Source: Linepithema humile | Taxonomy: Eukaryota > Arthropoda > Insecta > Hymenoptera > Formicidae | DNA: 64,000 bases | Direction of reading: 5' to 3' | Assembly: GCF_040581485.1 (NCBI RefSeq) | Contig: NC_090128.1 | Coordinates: 3,100,001-3,164,000 of the forward strand | Part shown: positions 38,997 through 50,500 of the stretch, one piece after another | Position numbering within the stretch: position 1 is the stretch's first letter | Layout of the letters: each line of letters starts with the position of its first letter | Program-made: the position numbers and the translations under genes | Notes under the pieces: generated by a model | What the model saw: the letters and a program-made list of their open reading frames with translations, nothing else | What the model was told of the DNA's origin: nothing | Databases searched by the model: none

Positions 38997-40807
38997 TATT
39001 AACAGCAGAAGCAGAGACAATAAAAATCTTTAATGTCACACGTCTCGATCACACATCCATGGCATGCCTGATAACATATTTATTATTTTTAATTCATCAT
39101 TTTTTAAGTCTATATTTTTTGCAATAATTTTTCCGAAATTTAGTAATATTTTTATCTTATATAATATTATGTGAATAATTTGAAAAATAGCGAACTTCTA
39201 AAACTCTAAAGTTGAACATACATAAAAATCGATATCGAGTGTAATAAAACGTTCTTTGATCCGAATAACTGGACGTGAATCTTAATCAGTAATTAATTCT
39301 AAGAACAGCAATCGTACAAAACAAGACATAGACTAGTGTTCATAAATGTATGCGTTTAATCAATTTAATATACACACAAAATTGTGTGAAAAAGTGAAAA
39401 GTTCATAAACTCAAGATAATTTTATCATGCACTCTAAAATGTTTTCAAATCCTTTAAATAAATAAGTTCAATAAATTTAAATAAATTTAAAAATCATGGC
39501 AAATTATATATATATATTCTTTTTCTTTTAATATTATCACAAAAATAAGTATATAAAATTTTTTACAATTGTTGAACAATCGTAGATTTTTTAAGCACTT
39601 ATAAATATAAAGGATTTTCTCATTGTTCTTCATAGTTATAATATTTTTTTAAGGTGACGAAATTGCTTTGAAATAAATAATTGATAGTTTCATACCTGTG
39701 AAACAATCCGAAGGATTTTTCTTTTATAAATAGTTTTAAGTGATGTCACATCACACTATGTACATCTTGAGTGTAAAGTGATTAGAGCAACGTGTCGATC
39801 TTCATGCCGACTGTCGAGCGACTGTCAGCGAGAATCAGCTGCCATTGGCAGTGAAGCAAACGATATCTCCCGCCAACCTTCGGCGAACTTTTAGGAGAGA
39901 CTGCTGAAGTAATGATATGCGAATGCGCTAACGTGGGCATCGTATGCACCCTTATGCAACCACGCGACACGCCTTTCTGATTACTGCAGTGGATGCTGCG
40001 TTCCTTAATAAACTCGATTGCATAATTCTGACTGATTTTATTTTTTATATTTTAATTACTGTTTATGAGACATAAACATCAATTGATTGATTTATAAAAG
40101 TAAAATTTTTTCAAATGATTTTATGTATACAATATTGCATGCATAATGATGTAATTAAAATGATAAAAAATATATATATATGAAAAAAGGGCAAAATGAC
40201 TTATTATGCAAAGTATATTAGTCAGCAATTATTGGCGCTTTGATAAAGCGCATATGTACAAGGCGCATATATATATAGACACAGCGGCACGAGTAAACGA
40301 TAGCACGCGAGAAGAATGTATATTTTTAGCGCCCACGTAATATCTACACAATGTAGGAATTTGTTTTTCGAATTTCGTAAGAGTTCCGTTTCCGTAGTGC
40401 CGCGGCGGTTTCTCTCTTATCCTTTAGCCAACTTAGATGCGAAATGCAAAATGATGCAAGTTCCAAATAAATATCTTTGGGGCATATCTTGTGGGCATAA
40501 ACGAAACTTTATATAATAGGAATTCTATAATTATAAAAACAAAATTTTAAAAAATTGATATTAGAAATTCCTAATATTAATGCTGCTTCATCAATGGACA
40601 AACATTAATTAATCTTGATTCTTTGCTTAAGAAATAACAATTAATTGACGTTTAGCAACCTTCTATCACTTTTTATCAACAAAGAAAATTGCATAAACTA
40701 ATAGAAAAAAATCGTATGTATTAAAATCATATATATCGATTCACAAAATGCTAGGTATTTACACAATATACAAATACGTACACAATTATCAATTATTATA
40801 TATTAAA
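38997..40807. other. Intergenic between transglutaminase 5' end and Tim21 3' end
   Basis: AT-rich DNA with no recognisable exon. The part nearest 38996 should hold the transglutaminase leader and promoter, but no clear core-promoter motif was found. The part nearest 40808 should hold the Tim21 3' untranslated region. A short AT dinucleotide stretch lies near 39508-39516. Confidence 0.45.
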
Positions 40808-41784
40808 CTAAATAGTATTTAATAACTCTTCATCTTGTTGGATTTTAATATTATCCTTGTGGTCTTCTATTACAATCGTTCCAACATGATTCACCGTAAC
40901 ATACAAGTATGTGTATTCATAATTGCCAGATTCATTCTGTAATTCAAATTGGATTATATATATATATATATATTATATATATATCAATGCCATTTTTACA
41001 AATCGTACTGATATACTTACTTCCTTTACTTCCGCATATACCGTACCACGTCTTCTGGTTCCTTCTACATAAAACTTGATTTTCATATATTTAATGCCTT
41101 GCTTAATGTAGTACATGTGACTGAAAAAAACAAATACATAGAAACATTATTTATATATTCTAAAAAATAATTCAAGTATTCTCTATTGTAAATAATACAT
41201 ATTTATTAGTCCTGTGCGACAGGACTCATATATACAAAAGCTATTAATAAATTGCATATAAATTTCAAAGAAGTATATTACTTCAATATACCTAATGTGT
41301 CTCCTACGACCACGTCGAGTTTCGTCTCCATAAGCCTTTACAGGTGCTCCGAGAATATCTATAACTTTTGGATGTTCAATACAACGGAGCCGTGCTTTAC
41401 TATAGACAGCATATGGACTTTTGCTAGAAAATAGCTCGGAAAATAGTGCATAGAATATAAAAGCTGTGATTCCAATGCCACCTATAATTACCCCCAAGTA
41501 TCCAGCAGATTTCAAGTTTTCTTTGACTGTAAAGAAGAAAAATAGAAACAAGTCACTGTATAATAATAATATGTAATATAGGTCATGTAAAATTTACCTA
41601 CTTCTGCAGTGCCAATCTGTATTTTATTGTCGGTTTCATTGGAATCAACTTTAGATATAGATTTCTTTGTCGAATACCAAGCATTGTGTTTAATGTTAAA
41701 GACAATGCTATGACAATACAATGTATTTGACATGATCAAGTGTCTTCTCTGGAGAATATGATTTAATACTCTCGTTGACGCCAT
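40808..41784 (-). CDS. Tim21: Mitochondrial import inner membrane translocase subunit Tim21
   Basis: Component of the TIM23 presequence translocase. It links the translocase to the outer-membrane TOM complex and to respiratory-chain assembly. Four exons: 41784-41598, 41526-41292, 41120-41021 and 40936-40808 (TAG), all in phase, 216 residues. The start is an ATG followed by a basic, arginine-containing presequence (residues 1 to about 20). A single membrane span covers about residues 72-96 (GYLGVIIGGIGITAFIFYAL). The conserved intermembrane-space domain follows, with KVIDILGAPVKAYGDETRRG, then KFYVEGTRRRGTVYAEVKE, then a short acidic C-terminus. Length and order fit the family. The gene is divergent to the ETAA1-like gene, with 1.5 kb between start codons. 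Introns are short (71-171 bp), and the last one is mostly a TA microsatellite. Confidence 0.92.
40956..40986. repeat. TA dinucleotide microsatellite in the last Tim21 intron
   Basis: Nearly uninterrupted TA repeats fill the centre of the 84 bp intron between exons 3 and 4 of Tim21. The intron ends (GTAAGT donor, TTACAG acceptor) lie just outside the repeat. Confidence 0.8.
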
Positions 41785-42452
41785 ATCCTAAAACAAGAAT
41801 ATTAATTAATATAAGTCTATAAGATATAAATATAATTATATAAGTTTATACCTAATTAATTATATTGATTAACAATATTATATGATAAAATATTAAATAC
41901 ACTTTTAATTTGTGAAGTATATATGTGAAACTTTACAAGAAAGTAGTGTTGAAGCCAAGTTTTTTAACAAATAGAAAAAAACAAGTCAAAATGTACAGAA
42001 GTAATATATATAGTATACTGTAGCATGGAAATTTATGTGATATATATCGCAAATTAGGTTGGTTGAGACAAGTGCAATAACTCACAGCAACTAGTCTGTA
42101 TATATTCGCAAATTAAAAAATAATTAAATAGATGATTAAAAAGTATTTACCTACGGCGCGTTTAAAAAAATCTGTCTAATTTAAATTATATTATGTACTT
42201 TTCAGTGAAGTAATTCAACAAGTTAGAAAAATGTTTTTCCTTGGATTCGAAGGAGAGTCTGTAGCTATGATATTTTTGAGCACTATAGAACGTCATCTAG
42301 CAATAACATCTATAAAAGCTTTACATCGTTACATCGGCCATCACTAGAGGCACTAGATTCAGAGTTACCAACTCTTAAGATATATTTATATAACTAAACT
42401 GTATAGTGCATAAGAAGATCGACCCATTACATGTTTAATGTAAATTTATTTT

Positions 42453-42603
42453 ATAGCGTTTTCGAATAAACGGGGTTTGAACGATCTAGGGTTGATCAAT
42501 CACTATTTTACTATAAATGCAAGTCTTTCATTGGTGGAGAGGTTGCAATGACGTCATTAACCAATCTTGGGTCGTTCAAATCCTGTATAATCGAAAACGC
42601 TAT
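42453..42603. repeat. Fold-back inverted repeat 1
   Basis: The left arm, from ATAGCGTTTTCGA (42453), pairs imperfectly with the right arm ending TCGAAAACGCTAT (42603). The arms are about 46 bp with roughly 80 percent identity by eye. The interior holds a perfect 12 bp palindrome AATGACGTCATT (42547-42558). Confidence 0.75.
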
Positions 42604-42617
42604 TAGACAGTTTGGTA

Positions 42618-42741
42618 GTTTTCCACCAAGAGACACAAGCGACACAAAAATATTATTCTCTCTGTTGCTCATTGAATATCGAACAAAGACAGGGTGATAC
42701 TTGTGTCGATTTGTGTCAACTTGTGTCCTTTGCTGGAAAAC
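42618..42741. repeat. Fold-back inverted repeat 2
   Basis: The left arm starts GTTTTCCACCAAGAGACACA and the reverse complement of the right arm starts GTTTTCCAGCAAAGGACACA. The arms are about 32-42 bp and rich in GACACAA units, so they also contain short internal repeats. It begins only 15 bp after the end of repeat 1. Confidence 0.75.
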
Positions 42742-42921
42742 ATACATAATTGATCAGTTTTTTACGCACATGTATTACGCACTGCAGTTACAAAAGTTTA
42801 TCAAAATTTACGTTTATTCCTCTCTCTAGTTTTGTGTTGATAAGTTTCTAGTAATTTTTTAGTCTCACCAACCTCATAGCTAGCAGGACTGCACAGACTG
42901 CTAAAAAGGCGCCTCATGTTT

Positions 42922-43044
42922 AAGTGCGTTCAGAAACCACATTCTGGATGAAAATCTTTGTCTATTGTCTATATTACACGTAACGTATACTATAGACAGA
43001 CATAGACAAAGACTTACCCAGAGTATAGTTTCTGAACGCACCTT
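42922..43044. repeat. Fold-back inverted repeat 3 (near-perfect hairpin)
   Basis: The left arm begins AAGTGCGTTCAGAAAC and the inverse of the right arm begins AAGGTGCGTTCAGAAAC. The arms are about 57 bp with a loop of fewer than 10 bp, so the RNA or single strand would fold into one long hairpin. It has no coding capacity. The clean ends suggest a small non-autonomous transposon. Confidence 0.82.
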
Positions 43045-43323
43045 TCGTAACCTGATACAATAAAATGTAGGTGCCAAAAATTGAGTTTTTTCATAATAGC
43101 ACACGTTTATTTTTATTTGGAAAAAATAGTGATATTGATTAAATATTAATTTGAAATAATTTGAATGGTATCAAATTAATACTCATTAAAATTGAAGAAA
43201 CTTTTTCAAAGAAGTTTGACAGTTTTGTCAAGCTTGTTGTCAATTGCATAAGATTGATGGCCTAATACTGAATAAATTTTCATTTTTAAAGAATTTGAAA
43301 CCTATAATTTGGAAAGGGTTACT

Positions 43324-45089
43324 ATGAAATGTGTAAAAATTCCAAATAATAAAAATTCGCGTTTGACTATAAAGAGAGGTAGGTATAATTTGTTTCATTA
43401 CATTAAGTATTCTCTTTTTACATTGTTAATAAAAAAAAATATATGATTTATATAGATGAAAATGTGACAATAACAACAAGTGACAAGATAATGAAGAAGA
43501 ATGATGATTCTCCTCAAAGTTTTCAAGAGTATCCGGTTTCAGGTTATGATACACCAGTTATAAAAAAGCAATGTGCAAACAATACGGAAGACTCTCCGAT
43601 GCTTAATTATTATCCAAGCCCAACATTACTTCCATTTACACAAGAAGGTGGTAATGAAGTTGCATGGGATTGGCAAAGTTCTGTAAGTAAAACTCCTGAG
43701 GACAGAAGTAAGAAACAAAATGCTTGTTGTGATACACCTAAAGGAACTAAATTGTTGCAACGAAAAAGAAATTCAAACTCGCCTTTATTATACAAGCCAT
43801 TCAAGAGAAAGATCATCAAAATGAAAAACATAGAGAATATTGGACAGTTTGCAGCTGAGTTACAGGCTTTAAATGAAAAAGTGAGATTTATCAAACAAAA
43901 TGATAAGAGTCATTCAGATGATCATGTTCAAGAAGAAGAAGAAGCATCAATCTTAGTAAACACAAGCAATGAGCAAGAAGTGTCAAGAGTTACAAATAAT
44001 GAACAGAATTGCATCGGAGAAACTAATAATGATGGCAATATTCTGAGAAACAATGTAAGTGGAAACTACGATGATTTATTTGATGATTCAGTTGACGAAT
44101 CTATGATTAAATGCACTCAAGAGATGGAAGAAAAATTCAACTTGATTGCAGAGAAAGAAAACTTCACACAGGCTAATGTCGAGAAAAAAGAATCACCTTG
44201 TGTAAACGAAGCGACTGTTAAAACTTCTGTAGAGCTTGTTTTTAATGAAAACTTCAAAGAATCACCAACCAAAATCATTCTTCATAAAGGTACAAACCAT
44301 AGTAATACAATAAAGACATACTCAAGATTGCCGATGAAAAAAGACGCAAACTCCAGCATACATACTGCAGCGCAAAGAGATAAGAGTCGACAAATCGCGG
44401 ATAAATCGCATCTAAATAATAATAACAATATGATAAATTCTCTTATTAAATCCTGTGATAATAAGAAATTGTCCAAACATTATAGCACAGAAGTGTTTGA
44501 TTTTCCAGATGATTCTTTTGATGATTGTTTAGCGACCTGCGTCGAGGATGAGAAATTATTATTTAACGATTTCACAACTCGTAAATCTGATAGCACAAAA
44601 TTTGAAACTAGTTACAAACGCTTAACCCATGCGTCACTAAAATCGGAAGTCAAGCCCACTAACTTTCTTAAATCTACAGTGAAAGTCGAACCACCGAGTT
44701 CTATTTTCGAGAATAGAAAGTTTTTTAAAACTAAAAGTTTATCGGATCAATATTTTGCCCAGAACGCGCATACGTCCGTAAGTAGAAATTCGATTGTTAC
44801 GACTGACCGTAAAGTAGAGGGTAGTGCAATTTCGTTAATGCGCAGCGCGGATCGCACGCATGGATCTAATGTTAACAGGTGCGCCGTAAAAGAAGGTGGT
44901 GATCGCTTTGTTAAGCATTACTCTACTGGTAACATAAAAACCGATACGAAAGAAACGACAAAAACTGGTTCGCAGCCGGCTCGGTGTACCGCGGAGGAAA
45001 TCGAAAAAAAGAGACAGCAGGCTCTAATGAAACTTCAGATGAAAAGAAAACTGCAATCCATGAATGTCGCGAATAATATTAATAGGTGA
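43324..45089 (+). CDS. ETAA1-like ATR-activator protein
   Basis: ETAA1 binds RPA on single-stranded DNA and activates ATR-ATRIP. Two exons, 43324-43378 and 43456-45089, join in phase across a 77 bp intron to give 562 residues. Starting at 43443 in the unspliced frame is possible but less likely. Near the N-terminus (residues 86-94) EVAWDWQSS resembles the tryptophan-centred ATR-activation motif (WDPQSP in vertebrate ETAA1). Two acidic segments, DDLFDDSVDES (near 224) and FDFPDDSFDD (near 366), resemble RPA70-binding peptides. The C-terminus has AEEIEKKRQQALMKLQ (near 531), a basic helix of the RPA32-binding type seen in ETAA1, SMARCAL1 and TIPIN. The rest is polar, asparagine- and serine-rich and probably disordered. 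AATAAA signals lie at 45496 and 45622. The assignment rests on motif order, not on overall identity. Confidence 0.72.
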
Positions 45090-47505
45090 AAGTCTTATCT
45101 GTTTTATTTATTACTGGGATCATTATTATTGAAAAAGTAATTTTCTTAATTATAATGCTGTATCATATCGTGACTCATTCCGCTGATAAAAGTGTCATTT
45201 TTGTAATCGTCACTGTTATCTTTGCTTCGTCATCATTGTTGAATTGTACGAAATGGTTTTAAAAAAGTTGTAAAATATATTTGTAATTATAAGTTTATCA
45301 TAGTATATGATCTATTTGTAAAACATTTAAGACTCATATACTCAAGAATATAATTGGTCTTTGAAAGCCTAAGCTTTTTTTTCGGGGATGATTATGCGAT
45401 TAGATAAATTTTGTCTGAGCATCACTGAACTGTGACAAATAATTGATAATTAGCAGTTAAAAGTTTATGTTATAAAACAAATGTGAATATATAAAAATAA
45501 AATATTCTGTTTATAAAAATAAAAAAAGATCAGTTGTTTCGAAACTTTAATTTGTTTTTTTAACAGAATATAAGTTTTTTTACTTTGTAACTGTTGTCTT
45601 CTCGATTTATGTACCACTGATAATAAATTTTACTGTATAATTTTATAATATATCGAAATTGCGATATAAATAAATTTATTTTATCGAATTTGTCGGATTT
45701 TTTGGCACTTTAGATATTATCAAGCGAAAGTTACGTATATAAATTATGGGATAAAAGTAAAAAATGTATAATCGAATCTTTCTCTGAAGTTAGTTTATCG
45801 GAATGTAAATCTTTTATTATAGTCTTTTTAGTTCCTCTTATTTTAATGGCACATGTCTACATATTGCGTAGAATCAAGTTAAACTGAGAAAGCGAGCGAA
45901 ATATGATGACGTGGCAAATGTATAGTAGCAAACAAATTTTCACATTGCGAGGATTTTACAATAAAGATTGGTCAACTTTAGAGAAATTTGATTGCATAAT
46001 TCACCATATACATATATATAGTTCAGAACATAGAAAGACTGTATTTTCAGATACGTGCGCCATTTTGACGGTAATATGTAACTTTATGCTACTTCTAGAT
46101 TGCGAAATTTAATTAAGATTTAATATTTTCTAAAAATTTTTGTGGCATAGATATCATAAGATTTTCTTAGGTTTCATATTTTTCCTCTATTTTTTTTCCT
46201 GCGTAAAAGAGAAGAGTTTCTAACTATATATGTGAATATTGTTTGCTTGTTGTCTTTAATTTTAATAATTGACTTATTCAGACAAATTGCGATATGTATT
46301 GCGACATTATACACAATCTTATAAGCAACTTGTTTGTATCAATGAATTCAGGGCGTATTTATAAGATAAAACGTAAAATGTAATGCGATATATTTTGCAC
46401 ATAAGAAGACGTAAATATTTTTAAAAATTCATGAAAATTAGAAGTTCCTTGTAATATAATCTTCTCCAATTTCTAAGATAAATGTTGTAATATAACAAAT
46501 TATTTTTTAAAGTTGTAACTGTGTATATTATTCCCTTCCCTCCCCAAAAATGCGAATGTTACAGACGAAGCAATGTGAAATCGAAGAATTTGTTTTCCGC
46601 GCATTTATATCACTTAATTGCATCGATGTCGTTTTCCTTTTTATAAGCTATTAAATTGTCGGTTCTATATATTTTACGTCGACGATTATCCTTGAGAAAC
46701 GAGATGAATTGGCGCACGCGCGATCGCCAAATTTCCCATGTTGGACGCGAACGACGCGACGCTGTTCCAATCAATATATCGAATGACGTCACGCAAAAGG
46801 TTATCACCTGTCCGCCTCATTGTTCCACGCGGCGCGGCTACGTAATCTCTTCTTTCGTAAATTATCTTTTCTTTCGGTAGCTGCATCGTAATTCATTCTC
46901 GCGATCTCGCTTCGCTCCTCGTTCGAATAATACGCAATTCGAAACAATATTCGAAGTAATAAAATTTTTCAACAGATAAGCGTCTAGCTCCCATATTTTT
47001 CCCGATAAAATTCGGCGTTTGCGCGTTCACGTGTTAAACATTATTCCTTTAATCCTTCTTTTTTTTATCTTTTACGTAATAGCGTCGGTATCTGGGCAGT
47101 CGAAGGGTATCTCGCGATATTGTGAATATGGATTCGGTGGCTCATGACGAACACCTGTGTTACACCTTTTTCCTCTTGATATCGAGCAGTTTTGTCGCAT
47201 TGTAACATTTAACTTGCGCGTCCATCGGCATCCCGTCGCCGTCGAGGAAGGGGAGAATCTCGTCTTTTTTCGATCCGCGCCGTACGTGAGTCGACCGCCG
47301 TCTCCGCCACCGTCAATCGACGCCGTCGTCGCCGCTGACGCCGCCGCCACCACCGTCACCACCACCGTCGCCACCACCGCCGCCACCACGGAGATCATAG
47401 TACCGTCGCGTACTTCGTAGCCGAGTATCTCGAGTGTCCAGTGTCCCCGAATCCGCGAATGCGAAGTACGACCTGGACGTACCTCGCCGGCCGCGTTTCG
47501 TCACG
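45090..47505. other. Intergenic: ETAA1-like 3' end to PC2 5' leader
   Basis: AT-rich DNA from 45090 to about 46600 holds the ETAA1-like 3' untranslated region, with candidate poly(A) signals at 45496-45501 and 45622-45627. From about 46700 GC content rises into the leader of the PC2 gene. No additional protein was recognised. Confidence 0.5.
47309..47393 (+). repeat. GCC/ACC trinucleotide-rich tract in PC2 leader
   Basis: An imperfect run of GCC, ACC and GTC triplets ends about 110 bp before the PC2 start codon. An in-frame TAG at 47398-47400 separates it from the coding sequence, so it is not translated as part of PC2. It is probably 5' untranslated sequence with strong secondary structure. 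Confidence 0.6.
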
Positions 47506-50500
47506 ATGTTACTACTCGCGGTGATTGCGCTCTTCCTCCTCGCCGGCACGACGACCGCCGAGGTCTTCACCAATTCGTTCTTGGTGAAAATGCGGCAGCC
47601 AACAGAGAGGCATGTAGCCGATCAAGTAGCGCTGAAAAACGGCTTCGTCAATCTCGGACCGGTAAGTGGCGAATTCCGCTCCGAACTCCTTCGGAAATAG
47701 CCAATTCATTCGGGGATGATTGTTGGGGAAAAAATGAAGAATATTCCACGATGAAAGCGATTAGCCATTTCATCATAAAATAATTCTTCGCAGACCTCAG
47801 CAATATATTTTCTCTCTTTATATTATATATTATATATTTGAATTATATACCTGGATTATATGCTTCTTCCATTCTGAGCTGAAAATATAATTTATTCGAA
47901 AGAGACGAAGGTTTTCTTATTTTAACTCATTATCGATGAATTAATTCTGCTGTTCAAGGCGCGGACAAAAGAAGTCCAGAGGTGAATGTAAGTTCCACGA
48001 CGAACGCGTAACGATCGGATCGCGCCGACCAGCAACTTCTTATCGATATTACTTTCTCACGTATGGTGTGTTCAGTATCGCGTTTAACTTGCGCGAGATG
48101 ATATGCTACTCTTTCCGGTCCAAATAGCCCTTATTCAGTCCGTATCCTGTGTCTGTGAACTTTGTCCTGTCATCGGATAATAATAGATGCTCCGTTATAC
48201 ACTGTTAAATTTATTAAATATCACGATAAAAAATATTCGCTAGCAACATTTCTTGATTCGCAAGAATTATGACGTGAAGGATAATATTGTGCACTTTAAG
48301 TACGACGAATATTAACGTCTCTCAGGTTCACCCGATTAATTACTTTTCCTTTAATGAATGGCTATGAAGTAAAATAAATGTTTTTTTTATCGTATTGGAA
48401 GCGTTAAAACCGCCGACTCGAGCGCATTCATTTACTTTACAGAAAGATAAATAACATTATGGTTTAATTATTTTTCCTAGCATATTGCTTGAGGAAACAT
48501 TTATTTTTGCGTTAATTGGTATTACAGTTATTACTTCTTTTTTTCGCTCATTCTCTGCTTTTTTTTTTTAATATAAAGTTGCAGAAATCTAAACTATTAT
48601 TTGTTGAAAAATGTAACGCAATTTATCCGACGTATTATTTATGATAATCGCAACTTTATATAATTTTTACATTCATCAGGCATTTATGACAGCATCATCT
48701 TCGGCTGACAAATAAAAAAATAATAAATGTGAGCGATATACATCGCAGTTGTGTGTTTCTGTATATTTTGTACATTCCTTAACAGTTTGTTGAATAGATT
48801 GCAATTTATTTCTAAACAATTTACCTGTATTAAAAAATAAAAAAATGTATTTTTCACATGTTATTATTGAATCGGAAAATATTTCGAGCTTTGTTCGCGT
48901 TCTACGCATGATGCTGCACGGCGACGCGCCACGCGTCAGATTCAGCGCCACGTCTGCCCACTGCTTGACATACTCTACTGAATGTGGAAACATCGTGTCG
49001 TGACTTGTAAACGGCACGTTCGCGAAAAAACGCATAAAAAAAACAACGAATATAAATATTTTTCTTGACCATTTTGCTTTATTGTATGCGAAAGATAAAT
49101 CGGAGCAACTCGAGACGGACTATCCTCATGATTTGCATTGTTTTTATTCGCCGTCGATACGTCGAATCGATAGCTCTACTCCGTGAAGCACAGAGAAGAG
49201 AATCCAAGTTGCGAATCCAACTTGAAAAGTTTGTTAATAGTCGCCAAGAGAAATGCAAGAGCGGTCAAAAGGCATTTCTCTGAGTTAACATTGTTTGTGG
49301 AGAATTCCAACTTCGTGCACAAGTTGCCTTTACAAATTGCCGAGTAGAAATTTTTTTCACAAAGACTGTGATATTCTTTTTACGATAAAAACTTTTTGTA
49401 ATACATTTCTAAACTTTTCTAATATTGTTTCGCTAAGTTAGCCCTAACGCGCGTGTAAACAATTGTACAATTTTAATTATCCTTTCTAATATAAATTAAA
49501 TTTTTTTGGCATTTAATGTTTTCATATAATTAGGCATAATTTCAATATTTATTAAGAAGATCCATTAAACCTATTTAAAATTCAAGTTTATTGTAAACGT
49601 GACATTTATAAAAAATAAAAGATCTAAAAGAATATACCTAGATATTTCTATCGAGATATCTACTTGGATATTTTAAAAATATGGAAATTATATTCACGAT
49701 AAAGTTATACATGTATAATTTGCAAAGGTATTAGAGTAAGTAATTATCCGCAATATCTGAATTACGTTTTACTTGAATATTGCAGACAATGTTTAATTTA
49801 CCCTCGTAATTAAAATAAAATGAAGAAAGAAAATTCAACTCAAATTATTTCCAAGATTTCAAGATTATTGAAATGTCAGATACTACATATTTTTGGATAT
49901 ATTCTTTTAATTGCAACAGAAACTTTGAAAATTTTTTTAATTTAACAATTCCTCCGATTTTCATGTATATTATACAAAAATTGTGTTAATATAAAAATGA
50001 AGAAAAAAAAGTTATTGTGATTTAACTAAAATTATTCATAATTGATAAATTAAAAAGTCAAAATTTGAATCCTGCTAATTTGAGAAGTAGCATAAATCAG
50101 GTTTAGTTAAAACATACTCCTATTAGCTAAGTTTGATTAAATTAACATAGTCTAGTCTGCATCGAAACGAGGTGTAAGGTGTTACTGCGGGATCAATACT
50201 CGAGAAAATGGAGAGAGTGGTTTGAAAAATCGCAGCACACAAGAAACTCGATGCAAATATGCACACTAATTTGTTATTCATGTTACTATCGAGAAGATGG
50301 CAGTTTTGCATGAAGAAATTTGAATAAGTGCGATTAAAAGTCTTTTTATATGTAAGATTTTGTTTTAAAGAAAACCGATTCCGAAAATCACAAAAATAGT
50401 AATTTTACCATTTTTAAAGAATTATTTTGACTATTTTTCTATACAAAAATCGTTCTAGATATTTAAACAACGACTGTTAAAGTGTGAATAAAAATATCTC

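Larger units (their letters stand above)
41785..43323. promoter_or_regulatory. Shared divergent promoter interval of Tim21 and ETAA1-like gene
   Basis: 1.5 kb separates two start codons pointing away from each other, so both promoters should lie here, along with the leaders. The half nearest ETAA1 is packed with three consecutive inverted repeats (42453-42603, 42618-42741, 42922-43044). A perfect CRE half-site pair TGACGTCA lies at 42549-42556. No coding exon was recognised. Transcription starts could not be placed. Confidence 0.45.

Noticed and set aside
42558..42603. GTTCAAATCC, a tRNA B-box-like string
   Set aside because: It lies in the arm of a fold-back repeat. No A box or acceptor stem is present at the right distance.
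43443..43455. Start of the ETAA1-like protein at ATG 43443
   Set aside because: These bases are better explained as the end of a 77 bp intron. The upstream exon 43324-43378 joins in perfect phase with consensus splice sites, though the unspliced start is not excluded.
47434..47505. Upstream extension of PC2 beginning at GTG 47434
   Set aside because: It is a GTG, not an ATG. The ATG at 47506 has A at -3 and directly begins a standard signal peptide, giving the usual PC2 length.
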